Positions 8,562 through 16,927 of a stretch of 64,000 nt of DNA are shown here, piece by piece. Both the position numbers and the translations under genes were made by a program. The notes below the pieces were generated by a model. That model was given only the letters and a program-made list of their open reading frames with translations, was not told the DNA's origin and searched no databases. Location: contig VBIW01000037.1 of assembly GCA_005880915.1 (NCBI GenBank), positions 292,239 through 356,238 on the forward strand, read 5' to 3'. How positions within the stretch are numbered: position 1 is the stretch's first letter; each line of letters begins with the position of its first letter. This DNA is from Chloroflexota bacterium. GTDB lineage: Bacteria; Chloroflexota; Dormibacteria; Dormibacterales; Dormibacteraceae.

Positions 8562-8974
8562 CGACCGGCCCGCTCGACGCTCGCGAGCTCGAAGCGGCCG
8601 TGACGCACCCTGGAGCGGGGGCGATCTGCACCTTCATCGGCATCGTCCGCGACAACGCGCGCGGCCGCTCGGTGACCCACCTTGACTACGAGGCCTACGC
8701 CGAGATGGCGGTGCCCCAAATGCGGAAGATCGGGGACGAGATCAAACAACGGTGGCCGGGCGCGCGCGTTGCGATGGCCCATCGGACTGGACACCTCGAG
8801 ATCGGGGAGGCATCCGTCGTGGTTTGCGTTTCGGCGCCGCATCGGGAAGAGGCGATCGCGGCATGCAAATGGGGCATCGACACGCTCAAAGAGTCGGTGC
8901 CGATCTGGAAGAAGGAGCACGCCGCGGACGGCACGCACTGGATCGAAGGAGATCAGGCGAAACCTGCCGTTTAG
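8546..8974 (+). CDS. moaE: molybdopterin synthase catalytic subunit MoaE
   Basis: A 142-residue catalytic subunit that inserts sulfur from MoaD into precursor Z (cPMP) to form molybdopterin. It shows the family segments FIGIVRDN, the dimer strand HRTGHLEIGE, SAPHREEA and the active-site lysine region LKESVPIWKKE with the terminal W-I-E-G. The TTG at 8546 is chosen because GGAGGT lies 5 nt before it and the protein then starts at the family position; the longer upstream frame lies inside moaD. It overlaps moaD by 16 nt. No other cofactor-synthesis genes are in the window. Confidence 0.93.
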   Translation: MRYDITTGPLDARELEAAVTHPGAGAICTFIGIVRDNARGRSVTHLDYEAYAEMAVPQMRKIGDEIKQRWPGARVAMAHRTGHLEIGEASVVVCVSAPHREEAIAACKWGIDTLKESVPIWKKEHAADGTHWIEGDQAKPAV

Positions 8975-8991
8975 CGCCGCCTTCATAAACC

Positions 8992-9007
8992 CCGTTGGCG
9001 CCAACGG
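8992..9007. terminator. perfect 16-bp palindrome between convergent genes
   Basis: CCGTTGGC followed directly by GCCAACGG is an exact inverted repeat. It sits between the ends of moaE and the leftward O-methyltransferase. A second, related imperfect inverted repeat (CCCCGTTG, GATA, CAACGAGG) lies at 9032-9051. The position between two convergent stops suggests a bidirectional terminator, but there is no T-run on either side and with no spacer the hairpin would have to open a loop. A protein-binding site is the alternative. Confidence 0.45.
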
Positions 9008-9062
9008 CACGCAATCAGCACGAGTCACAAGCCCCGTTGGATACAACGAGGCGGAACACGCC

Positions 9063-9707
9063 TCAGTCTTTGACGCGGGCCACCGACAGGCCATCGCGAA
9101 TCGGAATCACGACGCTCTCCAGCCGCGGGTGCTTCGCCACGAGGTCGTTGTAGTGGCGGACGTTTCGCGCCTGCTGGTTGTCTGGATGTAAGACCTCGCC
9201 TTGCCGCAGCGCGTTGTCAGCCATCAGCAGCGCTCCGGGGTCCAACCGCTCGAGGCATAGCTCCAGCACGCGGCGCGTGATCTCTTCGGACTTGAACGAG
9301 TTAAGTAGGTCGATGAAGCACGCGTCGAACCGGCCATCGAGCTTCTCCAGACCGTCCTTGGCATTCTCCTCGATGACCAGGGCCTGCTTGCCAAAGCCCG
9401 CGGCTGAGAAGTTGGCCCTTGCCCGCTCGGCGCGTTCGTGGTCCAACTCGTAGGTGGTGAGGTTTCCGTGATTGGTACCGCGAAGCAGCCAGATGCCGCT
9501 GTATCCAGTGGCCGTACCAAGCTCCAGGATCCGCCTTGCACCGGAGATCCTGACGAGCAGATAGAGGAGCTGCCCCTCGTGTGGGTCGACGATTGGGATG
9601 TTCTCGCGATGGGCCTCTTCCTCCATGCGCGCGAGCACTTCGTCGCGTGGCGGCACCAGGCCGTCGAGGTAAGCCTGCATGTCATCTGTGATTTCAACTG
9701 TCCTCAT
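9063..9707 (-). CDS. O-methyltransferase (Methyltransf_3 / COG4122 type)
   Basis: A 214-residue class I methyltransferase close to the catechol/caffeoyl-CoA O-methyltransferase family. Motif I is ILELGTATGYS (about residues 60-70), followed by TYELD for the SAM ribose and the metal/substrate region DACFIDLL. The C-terminal ADNALRQG matches the metal-binding ADN(V/A)L-x-x-G of this family. It overlaps the upstream leftward gene by 14 nt, so the two form an operon. Members methylate catechol-like hydroxyls or tRNA uridine; which applies is unclear. Confidence 0.88.
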   Translation of the reverse strand: MRTVEITDDMQAYLDGLVPPRDEVLARMEEEAHRENIPIVDPHEGQLLYLLVRISGARRILELGTATGYSGIWLLRGTNHGNLTTYELDHERAERARANFSAAGFGKQALVIEENAKDGLEKLDGRFDACFIDLLNSFKSEEITRRVLELCLERLDPGALLMADNALRQGEVLHPDNQQARNVRHYNDLVAKHPRLESVVIPIRDGLSVARVKD

Positions 9708-10140
9708 CGCGACTCCTCAAGAACTCATCCAGCAGGGGCTGAAGCGTGGTCACGTAATTGGTCATGCAGTCGACGGTGCGCCGGAGCACCTCATCATCGA
9801 GCCGGGCGGCGGGGACGGTTTCGTAGAGCCGCGACCAGCCGCGGTCCCAGGGCTCGAGCTCGGCCCGCGGAAGGCTTGCTTTGACCTCGACCATGCGCGA
9901 GCGGAAGAACTCGAACGCGGCCTGGTTGTCGGCGGCCGATGATTCAAAATGCAACCCGACTTCCAGCCTACCGGCTCCGGTGTGGTGCCACGCCTCGAAG
10001 TGGTACGCAGGCTCGCCGAAGTGCAGCTTCATGAGCCGGCCGCGGCCGCGTGACGTGCGGAAGTCGCGCATGGCGGCGGGCAGCTTTGGCTTGACGCCCT
10101 TGCGGAGCCCGGCGAAGAAGTCAGAGGGGGCGAGCACCAT
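9694..10140 (-). CDS. uncharacterised 148-residue protein
   Basis: I do not recognise this family with confidence. It is a soluble mixed alpha/beta protein with the segments [22 protein letters not shown], a beta-rich VGLHFESS and a C-terminal helix with [13 protein letters not shown]. The ATG at 10140 is chosen because longer starts would run into the clpP coding sequence that diverges from it at 10163. It overlaps the O-methyltransferase start by 14 nt and is likely co-transcribed with it. It may be a small-molecule-binding or conserved housekeeping protein. Confidence 0.6.
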   Translation of the reverse strand: MVLAPSDFFAGLRKGVKPKLPAAMRDFRTSRGRGRLMKLHFGEPAYHFEAWHHTGAGRLEVGLHFESSAADNQAAFEFFRSRMVEVKASLPRAELEPWDRGWSRLYETVPAARLDDEVLRRTVDCMTNYVTTLQPLLDEFLRSRDEDS

Positions 10141-10162
10141 TTCTCGTAAGCTGCCATCCAGA

Positions 10163-10783
10163 TTGGCGTACATCCCAACCGTCGTCGAGAACGAGGGCGG
10201 CAACCGCGAGCGGACCTTTGACATCTATTCCCGGCTGCTGAGGGACCGCATCATCCTGATCGGCAGGCCGATCGACGATGTGGTTGCCAACCTGGTCGTC
10301 GCCCAGCTCATGTACCTGGCCGCGGACGACCCGGACAAGGAGATCCAGATCTACGTCAACTCCCCTGGCGGCGCCGTGACGGCGGGTCTCGCGATCTACG
10401 ACACGATGCAGTACGTGCGGGCGCCGATCTCCACAGTCTGCATCGGCCGCGCGGCGAGCTTCGGCACCGTTGTGTTGATGGCTGGCGCAAAAGGCAAGCG
10501 CTTCTCGCTGCCGAGCGCGACCATCCACATGCATCAGCCGCTCATCGGCGGAAAGGGGCTGCAGGGCCAGGCCAGCGACCTCGACATCCACGCCCGCGAG
10601 ATCATCCGCATCAGAACCGTGCTGAACGAGCTCATCGCCCAGCACACCGGGCAGCCGCTGGCCAGGGTCGAGAAGGACACTGACCGCGACTACTTCCTCA
10701 CGCCCGAGGAGGCCGTCGAGTATGGGCTGATCGACGGCATCATCGAGCAGACGCGGGTACCGGTCCTGGCGACCTCCAAGTAA
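10163..10783 (+). CDS. clpP: ATP-dependent Clp protease proteolytic subunit ClpP
   Basis: A 206-residue serine protease subunit that forms the tetradecameric barrel with ClpX or ClpC. The catalytic Ser99 is in GRAASFG, His124 in IHMHQP, and the Asp lies in the DTDRD segment before [10 protein letters not shown]. The N-terminus [17 protein letters not shown] is the family start, so TTG at 10163 is right and the long upstream in-frame extension is not used. TAAGCT (10147-10152) ends 10 nt before it. No clpX or tig gene adjoins, which is unusual for clpP. The 3' end overlaps the convergent GT87-like gene by 44 nt. Confidence 0.95.
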   Translation: MAYIPTVVENEGGNRERTFDIYSRLLRDRIILIGRPIDDVVANLVVAQLMYLAADDPDKEIQIYVNSPGGAVTAGLAIYDTMQYVRAPISTVCIGRAASFGTVVLMAGAKGKRFSLPSATIHMHQPLIGGKGLQGQASDLDIHAREIIRIRTVLNELIAQHTGQPLARVEKDTDRDYFLTPEEAVEYGLIDGIIEQTRVPVLATSK

Positions 10784-11855
10784 ACACCCCAGAGGCCCGC
10801 AAGCACACCCACCCGACCATCGCGACCCCGACAAGCGCGGGGATCGGGGGCACCGCCAGGGCGCTGATCAGAGCGCAAACGGAAAGCGCGAGCCACTCAT
10901 ACCAGCGTGCCTTGCCCCAGACAGCCATCGCCAGTGCAACCACGACGAGGTCGGCCGGCAGTGCGTGGGGTGCCGCGACGACGCCGCCGGCAAGGATGAC
11001 TGCAGCCGCGGGCTGAAACTCGTCGCGGCGCCGCCAGGCCAGCGCCAGGACGGCGGCGATCGCAAGCAACGTGGCGACCGCTAACGCAGCAACCTGCAAT
11101 GCGCTCGGAAAGAGGACTGCGAAGTGGGCAAGGTCGATCTCGCGCGCTCCCGTCTGCACGGTCGAGCGGGTCTGGGCGAGCCAGTCGAAGACCCAGTGCG
11201 GATTGAGAGCCAGGGTCGGCGCGAGGAGCGCCACCCCCGCGGTCGCCCATCCCGCCAACACCCTCCAACGACGCGCCAGGAGGAGCGTAAGCCCCAGCGG
11301 CAGGACGAGCTGAGGTTTCATCAGGGTCAAGCCGAGCGCCAGCCCGGCCAGAAACGGTCGCGACCACAGAGCGATTGCGCCACCCAGGCCAAGCACCACG
11401 ATGCCGTCCAGCTGCGCGTTGAGCATCACTAGGGCGGTCGGCACGCCGGCGAACGCGGGCAGGATCGCCGCCGGTGCTCTCGGTCTCACGGCGAGCCACA
11501 GGCCGGCGGCGAGGCAGGCGAGGCCGAACAGGATCCACAGCCGGCCGCCGATATCCGTACCCAGCAGCTCGAACGGCGCCGCGATCAGGGCGACCCACGC
11601 GGGAGCCAGGAACGGCAGGATGCCCTGGATGCCGAGGGTGACGAGGACGCGGCCGCCCGTCACGTTGCGCTCGACGTCCCTCTGCACGTTGAGGTCGTAA
11701 AGGTGGCCAGGGTCGTGGACGATCAGGCGCGCTCCCGTGGCGAAGGCGGGCCAGTCCGAGTTGATCACGTCTTCGTTGGGCACCAGCGGATAGAGGACGA
11801 ATGCGAGCGCAACCCCAACCAGCGCGATCTGGCCGCGCCAGCGCCAGCGGCTCAC
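10740..11855 (-). CDS. GT87/DUF2029-like membrane glycosyltransferase
   Basis: A 371-residue polytopic membrane protein with about nine hydrophobic helices. After the first helix comes an external loop with [12 protein letters not shown] and HLYDLN, the Asp-containing pattern of the GT87 family, and later an LTLMKPQL cytosolic turn typical of these enzymes (MKPQ). The GTG at 11855 overlaps the stop of the upstream MBL gene (GTGA), making it the last gene of a ligase-MBL-GT87 transcript. Its end overlaps clpP on the opposite strand. Donor and acceptor are unknown. Confidence 0.72.
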   Translation of the reverse strand: MSRWRWRGQIALVGVALAFVLYPLVPNEDVINSDWPAFATGARLIVHDPGHLYDLNVQRDVERNVTGGRVLVTLGIQGILPFLAPAWVALIAAPFELLGTDIGGRLWILFGLACLAAGLWLAVRPRAPAAILPAFAGVPTALVMLNAQLDGIVVLGLGGAIALWSRPFLAGLALGLTLMKPQLVLPLGLTLLLARRWRVLAGWATAGVALLAPTLALNPHWVFDWLAQTRSTVQTGAREIDLAHFAVLFPSALQVAALAVATLLAIAAVLALAWRRRDEFQPAAAVILAGGVVAAPHALPADLVVVALAMAVWGKARWYEWLALSVCALISALAVPPIPALVGVAMVGWVCLRASGVFTWRSPGPVPASAR

Positions 11856-12589
11856 AGTTCGATTGACATCCCGTCGCGCGCCGCCTGGACGTCGGTCCCG
11901 ATTCGCTGCGTGAGGTCGGCGGCGATCTCGGTCGGATTGGCGCGCCAGACGGCCATCCCGTAGTGGGTCAGGATCGCCAGGCGCGGCTTTGCCTCGCGGA
12001 CGATCCGCTCTGCGTCGGCGATGCACAGGTGAGGCAGCTCGGGCCGGCAGTGCTCCAGCACGGTGTGGATGACCATCACGTCGGCCTTGTGCTCGTCGGC
12101 GATGCCGTCGTAGTAGCCCGAGTCGGTGATCCAGCCGAGCTTCTCGCCAAAACGAAAGCCATACGTCTCGTGCTGGTGCACATGGCGGCCGCTGGTGGTG
12201 AAGGCGACATCGTTGACTGTGTATGACGTCGTGGCTGCGAGCCGGATGATCTCGCGCGGAAATCGCCTCACGTACTTCAGCACCACAGGGTCGTCGTCGA
12301 GAGCATCGGAAGGACAGAGCAGGACGCCGCGATGTGAGAACCCGCCGTCGGTCATCGCTTCGATCATCACGTTGACGTCGCTCGAGTGGTCGAGATGGCG
12401 GTGGCTGAGAACTATGGCGTCGAGCGTCGTCAAGTCCACCTTGCGCGCGGCGTAGGCGACGATTGCCCCCGGACCAGGGTCGAGGCTGATGCGCGTGTTG
12501 CCCTCTTCGATGAAGAGGCCGCCCGAGGCGGCAATCTGTTTCGCGACCATGAAGCGGGCGCCAGCCGTGCCCATGAAAGTGAGTCTCAA
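11852..12589 (-). CDS. MBL-fold metallo-hydrolase (RNase Z-like core)
   Basis: A 245-residue metallo-beta-lactamase-fold protein. LSHRHLDHSSDVN (near residues 60-72) is the HxHxDH motif, with a downstream ITDSGYYDG Asp ligand and a C-terminal ILTHYG His. The N-terminal FMGTAGA and a GHxH-free layout resemble tRNase Z-like proteins, but the exosite arm is absent. The TTG start overlaps the ligase stop (TTGA), implying translational coupling. Close linkage to an ATP-dependent DNA ligase suggests a nucleic-acid role, but a cyclic-nucleotide or phosphonate phosphodiesterase is equally possible. Confidence 0.75.
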   Translation of the reverse strand: MRLTFMGTAGARFMVAKQIAASGGLFIEEGNTRISLDPGPGAIVAYAARKVDLTTLDAIVLSHRHLDHSSDVNVMIEAMTDGGFSHRGVLLCPSDALDDDPVVLKYVRRFPREIIRLAATTSYTVNDVAFTTSGRHVHQHETYGFRFGEKLGWITDSGYYDGIADEHKADVMVIHTVLEHCRPELPHLCIADAERIVREAKPRLAILTHYGMAVWRANPTEIAADLTQRIGTDVQAARDGMSIEL

Positions 12590-14241
12590 GTCTCGGCGAC
12601 TTCCGAAAGAGGAACCTCTGTGGCTGTGCCGAAGTAGCGGTCGTAAAGCTCCGCGACGCGCTCGAGGGTGTCGATCTCTTCGACCGGCTTGTCATCGCGG
12701 ATGCGAACGATGCGCGGGAAGCGAAGCGCGTAGCCGCTCAAGTGGCGGCCGGAATGCTGGATCGAATCAAATGCGACTTCGAGCACGACCTCAGGCCGGA
12801 CCATCCGCGTGTAGCCCATGTCCTCCACTGTCATGTCCAGGAACACCCGTGTGAATTTCGCAATCTCGGCGTCGGTCAGCCCGGTGTACGCCTTGCCGAT
12901 GTTGACCAGCCTGCCGGTGGCGGTGTCCTTGACAGCGAATGTGTAGTCCGAAAGCACATCCTTGCGCTTGCCGTGTCCCCATTCGACCACGGTGACGACC
13001 ACGTCCAGAGTGGCGAGCGGCCGCTTCAGCTTGAGCCACGCCAGTCCGCGGCGCCCCGGCGTGTAGGGACTGAGCGGGTCTTTGACCATGAGGCCCTCGT
13101 TGCCGCGTTCGCGGGTCTCGGCGAAGATCCGGTCCAGATGGGTCGGATCGGTCGCTTCCTCGAGCCGCGCCAGCAAAAAGGGATGCTCGAGCCCCAGGCT
13201 TTCGAGCAGCTGTCGTCTCGTGGTGAGCGGTTCGTCAAGCAGCGTCCTTCCGTCGAGCCACAGGATGTCGAAGATGACGAGCACGACTGGGACGTCTCGC
13301 CTCAGCTCGGGGTCGACCTTCTTGCGGCCGAGCCGGCGCTGCAGCTCGAAGAAGCGCAAGACGCGGCCGTCGCGATGCGCCAGCACCTCGCCGTCGAACA
13401 GCACGTCGTGGCCGATCGCTGGAGCGCCCTCGACCAGCTCGGGGAAGGCTGCGGTCGTTTCTTTGAGGTCGCGCGAAAACAGCTCCAGGCGTGACCCCTG
13501 GCGATGCAGCTGGCAGCGAACGCCATCGTATTTCTCTTCCGTCCAGACTGTGCTCGCGCCCATGCGCTCGAACGCCTGCGGGGCGGTTTCGACAGGGCTA
13601 GCGAGCATGAAGCGGACCGGCTGAAATAGGGTGATCGTGCTGGCCTCGAACTCGCCGCGCTTGCACAGCACCGCCGTCTCGCCGATGTCACCGGTCACAA
13701 GGTGCACGCGCTTTACCTGTGTGATCGGGACGCCGAACGCCTCGCCAACGGCGGCTTCGACGAGGCCCTCGCTGAGCCCAATGCGCATCTCGCCGGACAC
13801 GATCTTCACGAAAAAGCGGGCGGCTTCCGGCGGCAGGCGCCTGAGCAGGGACTCCAGCGGCCTGGCCTTGGCGGCGCCGCGCGCTGTGCGGATGGCCTCG
13901 AGCGTCTGCCCGACGTCCTCGAGGGTGACAGCCTCCGGCTGGGTGCTGCCGTCGAGCGCTTCGCCCGCCCAGTCGCCAAGGTCCGAGTGCTTGCGGAAGA
14001 GGCTTCCCAGCTCACCCTCTTCGAGGTCCGAGATCGACGAGACAACCTTGCTCAAGGTCGACCAGCCCAGGCCAAGGGTGCGACGCTGGGACGGTGGAAA
14101 CGCCCGCCCGCTCAGGTAGACGGCGGCCCGCCGCAGGTCGTCCTCGTCCAGGGTGCGGAAGTACGCGCTGAGGACACGAGTTTTCTCGAGCGTGGCTGTG
14201 GTCGAGCCCACGGCCGCGCCTGCCCGGGCGAATTCAAGCAT
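12586..14241 (-). CDS. ATP-dependent DNA ligase (archaeal/eukaryal type I)
   Basis: A 551-residue ATP-dependent ligase. The N-terminal 200 residues match the helical DNA-binding domain of archaeal ligases, with the Leu/Arg-rich LLRRLPPEA and MRIGLSEG segments. The adenylation motif EEKYDGVR puts the nucleophile at Lys237; SRDLKE, DGEV, EGLMVKD and a LKLKR motif V follow. This is the LigB/LigC-like stand-alone class, with no LigD nuclease or polymerase domains. Such ligases in bacteria act in repair alongside the NAD-dependent LigA. A ligase-type exonuclease lies 1 kb away (15273-16238), and the ligase heads a coupled MBL-GT87 transcript. Confidence 0.93.
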   Translation of the reverse strand: MLEFARAGAAVGSTTATLEKTRVLSAYFRTLDEDDLRRAAVYLSGRAFPPSQRRTLGLGWSTLSKVVSSISDLEEGELGSLFRKHSDLGDWAGEALDGSTQPEAVTLEDVGQTLEAIRTARGAAKARPLESLLRRLPPEAARFFVKIVSGEMRIGLSEGLVEAAVGEAFGVPITQVKRVHLVTGDIGETAVLCKRGEFEASTITLFQPVRFMLASPVETAPQAFERMGASTVWTEEKYDGVRCQLHRQGSRLELFSRDLKETTAAFPELVEGAPAIGHDVLFDGEVLAHRDGRVLRFFELQRRLGRKKVDPELRRDVPVVLVIFDILWLDGRTLLDEPLTTRRQLLESLGLEHPFLLARLEEATDPTHLDRIFAETRERGNEGLMVKDPLSPYTPGRRGLAWLKLKRPLATLDVVVTVVEWGHGKRKDVLSDYTFAVKDTATGRLVNIGKAYTGLTDAEIAKFTRVFLDMTVEDMGYTRMVRPEVVLEVAFDSIQHSGRHLSGYALRFPRIVRIRDDKPVEEIDTLERVAELYDRYFGTATEVPLSEVAET

Positions 14242-14298
14242 TCAGTCAGTCACATCCTGGACGCGCTTGCGCGACAAGGTGACCTATCGTAAGTCGGG

Positions 14299-14511
14299 AT
14301 GCGGCGGTGCCCTTACCTGGAGGAATTGGTTAAGGAACGGCAGCTCATGCTGCGCGTCTACAAGTTCGACTGCCACGTCGACCACCGCTCTAAGCGCAAG
14401 TACGCGCTGAGCGACAGTCCGCCCATCTGCGTGCGTAATTTCGAGGATTGCCCGTTATACCAGGCTGAAAAAGGGCGCGAGGACCGCACAATTACCCGCT
14501 ACACCGACTGA
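14299..14511 (+). CDS. small Cys-containing protein (70 aa), putative metal-binding
   Basis: A 70-residue basic protein of unknown function with four well-placed cysteines: C4 (CPYL), C25 (DCH), C44 (ICV) and C51 (CPLY), plus His26 and His29. The two CP dipeptides and C-x6-C spacing suggest Zn or Fe-S ligation. TATCGT (14285-14290) ends 8 nt before the ATG, so it should have its own leaderless promoter. It sits between the ligase and a zinc-ribbon gene, in the gap that separates the ligase from its exonuclease. Confidence 0.65.
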   Translation: MRRCPYLEELVKERQLMLRVYKFDCHVDHRSKRKYALSDSPPICVRNFEDCPLYQAEKGREDRTITRYTD

Positions 14512-14537
14512 AATCGTCCCGGTACCCCGCCACACAA

Positions 14538-14894
14538 ATGAATTGCCCAGTCTGTTCCGCCCCCGCGCTTCCCATCGACGACGCGTGCGTCTTCTGCCAC
14601 GCGCCCCTCGTCGAGCAGGATGAGCCATCCGAGCTCCTCGACTATCTCGTCGAGCGGATCCCGATCGCCCATGTCAAGCGCGGCCACTTGAACCGAGGGC
14701 CGATCACGGAGGTCGCCATCGACGTCGACGGGCGGAGCTTCCGAGCCCGGGTGAAGAACGATGCGCTCGAGCTGGCGCCCCCGGTCGAGCTGGCGGCGTG
14801 GGTGGACCTGCTTCTGATGAAGCTCAGCGAGGCCGCTGCGGGCGACCACAACCTGCGGCGGGCTGTGCTGCGATCGGGCTGGGCTCTGAGGTAA
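14538..14894 (+). CDS. zinc-ribbon protein (118 aa)
   Basis: A soluble protein with an N-terminal zinc ribbon, CPVC (residues 3-6) paired with CVFC (17-20), followed by an acidic linker and a compact alpha/beta domain with VAIDVDGRSFRARV. I do not recognise the C-terminal domain. It starts 26 nt after the preceding Cys-rich gene and is probably co-transcribed. Zinc ribbons of this size often bind nucleic acid or protein partners; the role here is unknown. Confidence 0.68.
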   Translation: MNCPVCSAPALPIDDACVFCHAPLVEQDEPSELLDYLVERIPIAHVKRGHLNRGPITEVAIDVDGRSFRARVKNDALELAPPVELAAWVDLLLMKLSEAAAGDHNLRRAVLRSGWALR

Positions 14895-15256
14895 GCAGGC
14901 TCCCCGACCTGCTTCTCGCCGCGACCCTTTGGGTGGCCGCCTGCGGCGTTCCATCCGATCACCCGCACGAGACGGTGCTGCTCCAGGCGACGGGCGCAGG
15001 CACGCAAACGACGCAGTCCTTCACTGCGTCGGGCCCATGGAGCATTGCGTGGTCCTTCCATTGCGATGGCGGCAGTGGCGGCAGCCTGTTCATCGACGTG
15101 TTCAACGCGTCCGACCACACGCCTGACTTCAAGAATCGGGGGATGGCCGCCGAAGGCGAACAGAGCGGCGCGGACATCTCCCGCTTCGCGAACCCGGGCT
15201 CGTTCTATCTCGAGATAACTTCGACATGCGCGTGGACGATCAAGGTCTACGAGTAG
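14798..15256 (+). CDS. putative small lipoprotein
   Basis: The reliable part (from about 14880) encodes a signal-like hydrophobic stretch ending in the lipobox VAAC-G, then a secreted beta-rich domain of about 100 residues with two further Cys (HCDGG and STCAW) that could form a disulfide. The only standard start in frame is the ATG at 14798 inside the previous gene, which would add an unlikely 30-residue head before the signal sequence; a non-standard start near 14880 is possible. Function unknown. The frame ends 16 nt before the convergent exonuclease stop. Confidence 0.55.
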   Translation: MGGPASDEAQRGRCGRPQPAAGCAAIGLGSEVSRLPDLLLAATLWVAACGVPSDHPHETVLLQATGAGTQTTQSFTASGPWSIAWSFHCDGGSGGSLFIDVFNASDHTPDFKNRGMAAEGEQSGADISRFANPGSFYLEITSTCAWTIKVYE

Positions 15257-15272
15257 CCAGTTTTCGACGATG

Positions 15273-16238
15273 CTAAAGAGCCAGTGCCAGCTGCTCGTTA
15301 GCCTCGAGCGCCCATGCCCGCACACCCTTGCGGCGCAGGGACCGCGCGAAGTCTTCCGTGTACCCGTGCACTGTGTAGACCTGCTCGGCGCCTGACCGCT
15401 GCACCACTTCCATCAGCTCATCGAAGTCGCAGTGGTCGGAGAGATCGAAAGTCGCGTCGGCTCCGAACAGGCGCGCGAAATCCGGATCTTTGGCCCACCC
15501 CGATATCAAGGCGGTTCTGTAGCGGTCCAGCCGGCGGATGTCATCTTTCCCGACGGGCGGTGCGATCACTACGCGGTCGTCGATGGGCTCTCCGTTGAGC
15601 TCGATCCAATCAGGCAGCGACCGACCGGCCATCGCGTACTGGCGGGCACACGGCGCGCAGCGCTTCTCAAGCGCGAATCTGAGTCCGTACTGTGCGAGCT
15701 GGAGCATGACCTCTTCGGTTTTGCCCAGCGCATGGCAAAGAAGCACAGGTGTCACTCGGCTGTCGAGGGCTCGCCGGCACCAGCGCGCGATCAGCTCCAG
15801 CGTCTCGTCGGGATCGCCGAAGCGAAAATGCGGTCGCCCATATGTTGTCTCGGTGATCAGCACGTCCGCCTTGGGCACGACGGTCTCGATTCGCCCAGGC
15901 TGACGCAGCTTGAAGTCGCCGGTGTAAAGCACCGACCATCCGTCATGCTCGAAATGCAGCTGCGCCGAGCCGAGCATGTGGCCGGCAGGGTGGAGCGTCA
16001 TCGTTCCGTCGCCGCGGCGGAGAGGCTCTCCGTAGCCAAGCATCCGCCAGCCCCGTGGCCGGCGCGCCTCCGGGATCAAGGCCAGCGTCTGCGGCGTAAG
16101 CAGCGCTTCCTTGTGCCGGCGCGCGTGGTCGGTATGGGCGTGCGAGATGAACGCAAAGCTGCGCACGACCAGCGGGTCGAGCCACAGGCGATGACCCGGA
16201 AGTGACACCCCGTGGTCCCAGACGACCTCGCGGGTCAC
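15273..16238 (-). CDS. ligase-associated MBL/beta-CASP-type exonuclease
   Basis: A 321-residue protein of the DNA-ligase-associated putative exonuclease family (TIGR04122-like), related to mRNA 3'-end processing nucleases. The metal motif SHAHTDHA is at residues 32-39, followed by HPAGHMLGSAQ, TGDFKL, ITETTYG and HALGKTEE, all in the order seen in beta-CASP nucleases. In other bacteria this family clusters with an ATP-dependent ligase, an Lhr helicase and a phosphoesterase. Here the ligase is about 1 kb away, and neither Lhr nor the phosphoesterase is in view. The GTG start overlaps the nnrE stop by 4 nt. Confidence 0.88.
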   Translation of the reverse strand: MTREVVWDHGVSLPGHRLWLDPLVVRSFAFISHAHTDHARRHKEALLTPQTLALIPEARRPRGWRMLGYGEPLRRGDGTMTLHPAGHMLGSAQLHFEHDGWSVLYTGDFKLRQPGRIETVVPKADVLITETTYGRPHFRFGDPDETLELIARWCRRALDSRVTPVLLCHALGKTEEVMLQLAQYGLRFALEKRCAPCARQYAMAGRSLPDWIELNGEPIDDRVVIAPPVGKDDIRRLDRYRTALISGWAKDPDFARLFGADATFDLSDHCDFDELMEVVQRSGAEQVYTVHGYTEDFARSLRRKGVRAWALEANEQLALAL

Positions 16239-16927
16239 AGCGTGTCCTCCAGTCGCACGATGTCTCTCTTGGCGAACAGGTGCCGTCCTGCATGCACGCC
16301 GATTGCTTCATAGGCCTCCCAAGGCACACCGATGTCCGCCACCCAGACATCGCCCGACACCCGCGGACCATCAGCCTTGATGAGGCCGGGTTTGGGCAGG
16401 CCGAGGGTCACGGTCACGCTGGCGCGCACGGTTGGAGCGTAGGCGACGCCCGAGTCGGCGTCGAGCCCGGACGGAACGTCGATTGCCACCACAGGTTTGC
16501 CGGATTCGTTGATGATCCGGATCCATTCGGCGAAGCGGCCTTCCGGTGCGCGCCACAAGCCTGTGCCGAACATCGCGTCGACCACCAGACCAGCGTCGTC
16601 GAGATACAGCTCGCTCGATACCTCCACAGCCAGCTTGCGAAGGACATCCAGCTCGTGCGCGGCGGACCCGCGCAAGCGCGATTCATCGACACAGCACACC
16701 GCTCCCAGCTTGCCCCAACTTCGAAGATGCCTGGCAGCGGCCAGGCCGTCTCCCGCGTTGTTGCCGACGCCGCAAACGACGACCGCTGTCTTGTCGCAAA
16801 ACCGCGCAACCTGCCAGCCGGCCGCCTCCATGAGCCAGTCGACAGGGATGCCGAATCGCTCCTGCGTGAGCGAGTCGACCTCTTTGACCTGACTGCTAGA
16901 GAGTGTTGGTAGGGCGCTGGACGACAA
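16235..16927 (-). CDS. nnrE: NAD(P)H-hydrate epimerase, YjeF N-terminal domain only
   Basis: A 230-residue epimerase that interconverts the R and S forms of hydrated NAD(P)H so that NnrD can repair them. It has the phosphate-binding GVGNNAGDG (residues 53-61, family GxGNNGGDG), DAMFGTG, the catalytic Asp region IDVPSGLDADSG, and GLPKPGL. Many bacteria fuse this to the dehydratase NnrD; here the epimerase stands alone and no NnrD is in the window. The TTG start lies within the 3' end of the upstream regulator gene (32-nt overlap), and the exonuclease follows with a 4-nt overlap. Confidence 0.9.
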   Translation of the reverse strand: MSSSALPTLSSSQVKEVDSLTQERFGIPVDWLMEAAGWQVARFCDKTAVVVCGVGNNAGDGLAAARHLRSWGKLGAVCCVDESRLRGSAAHELDVLRKLAVEVSSELYLDDAGLVVDAMFGTGLWRAPEGRFAEWIRIINESGKPVVAIDVPSGLDADSGVAYAPTVRASVTVTLGLPKPGLIKADGPRVSGDVWVADIGVPWEAYEAIGVHAGRHLFAKRDIVRLEDTL

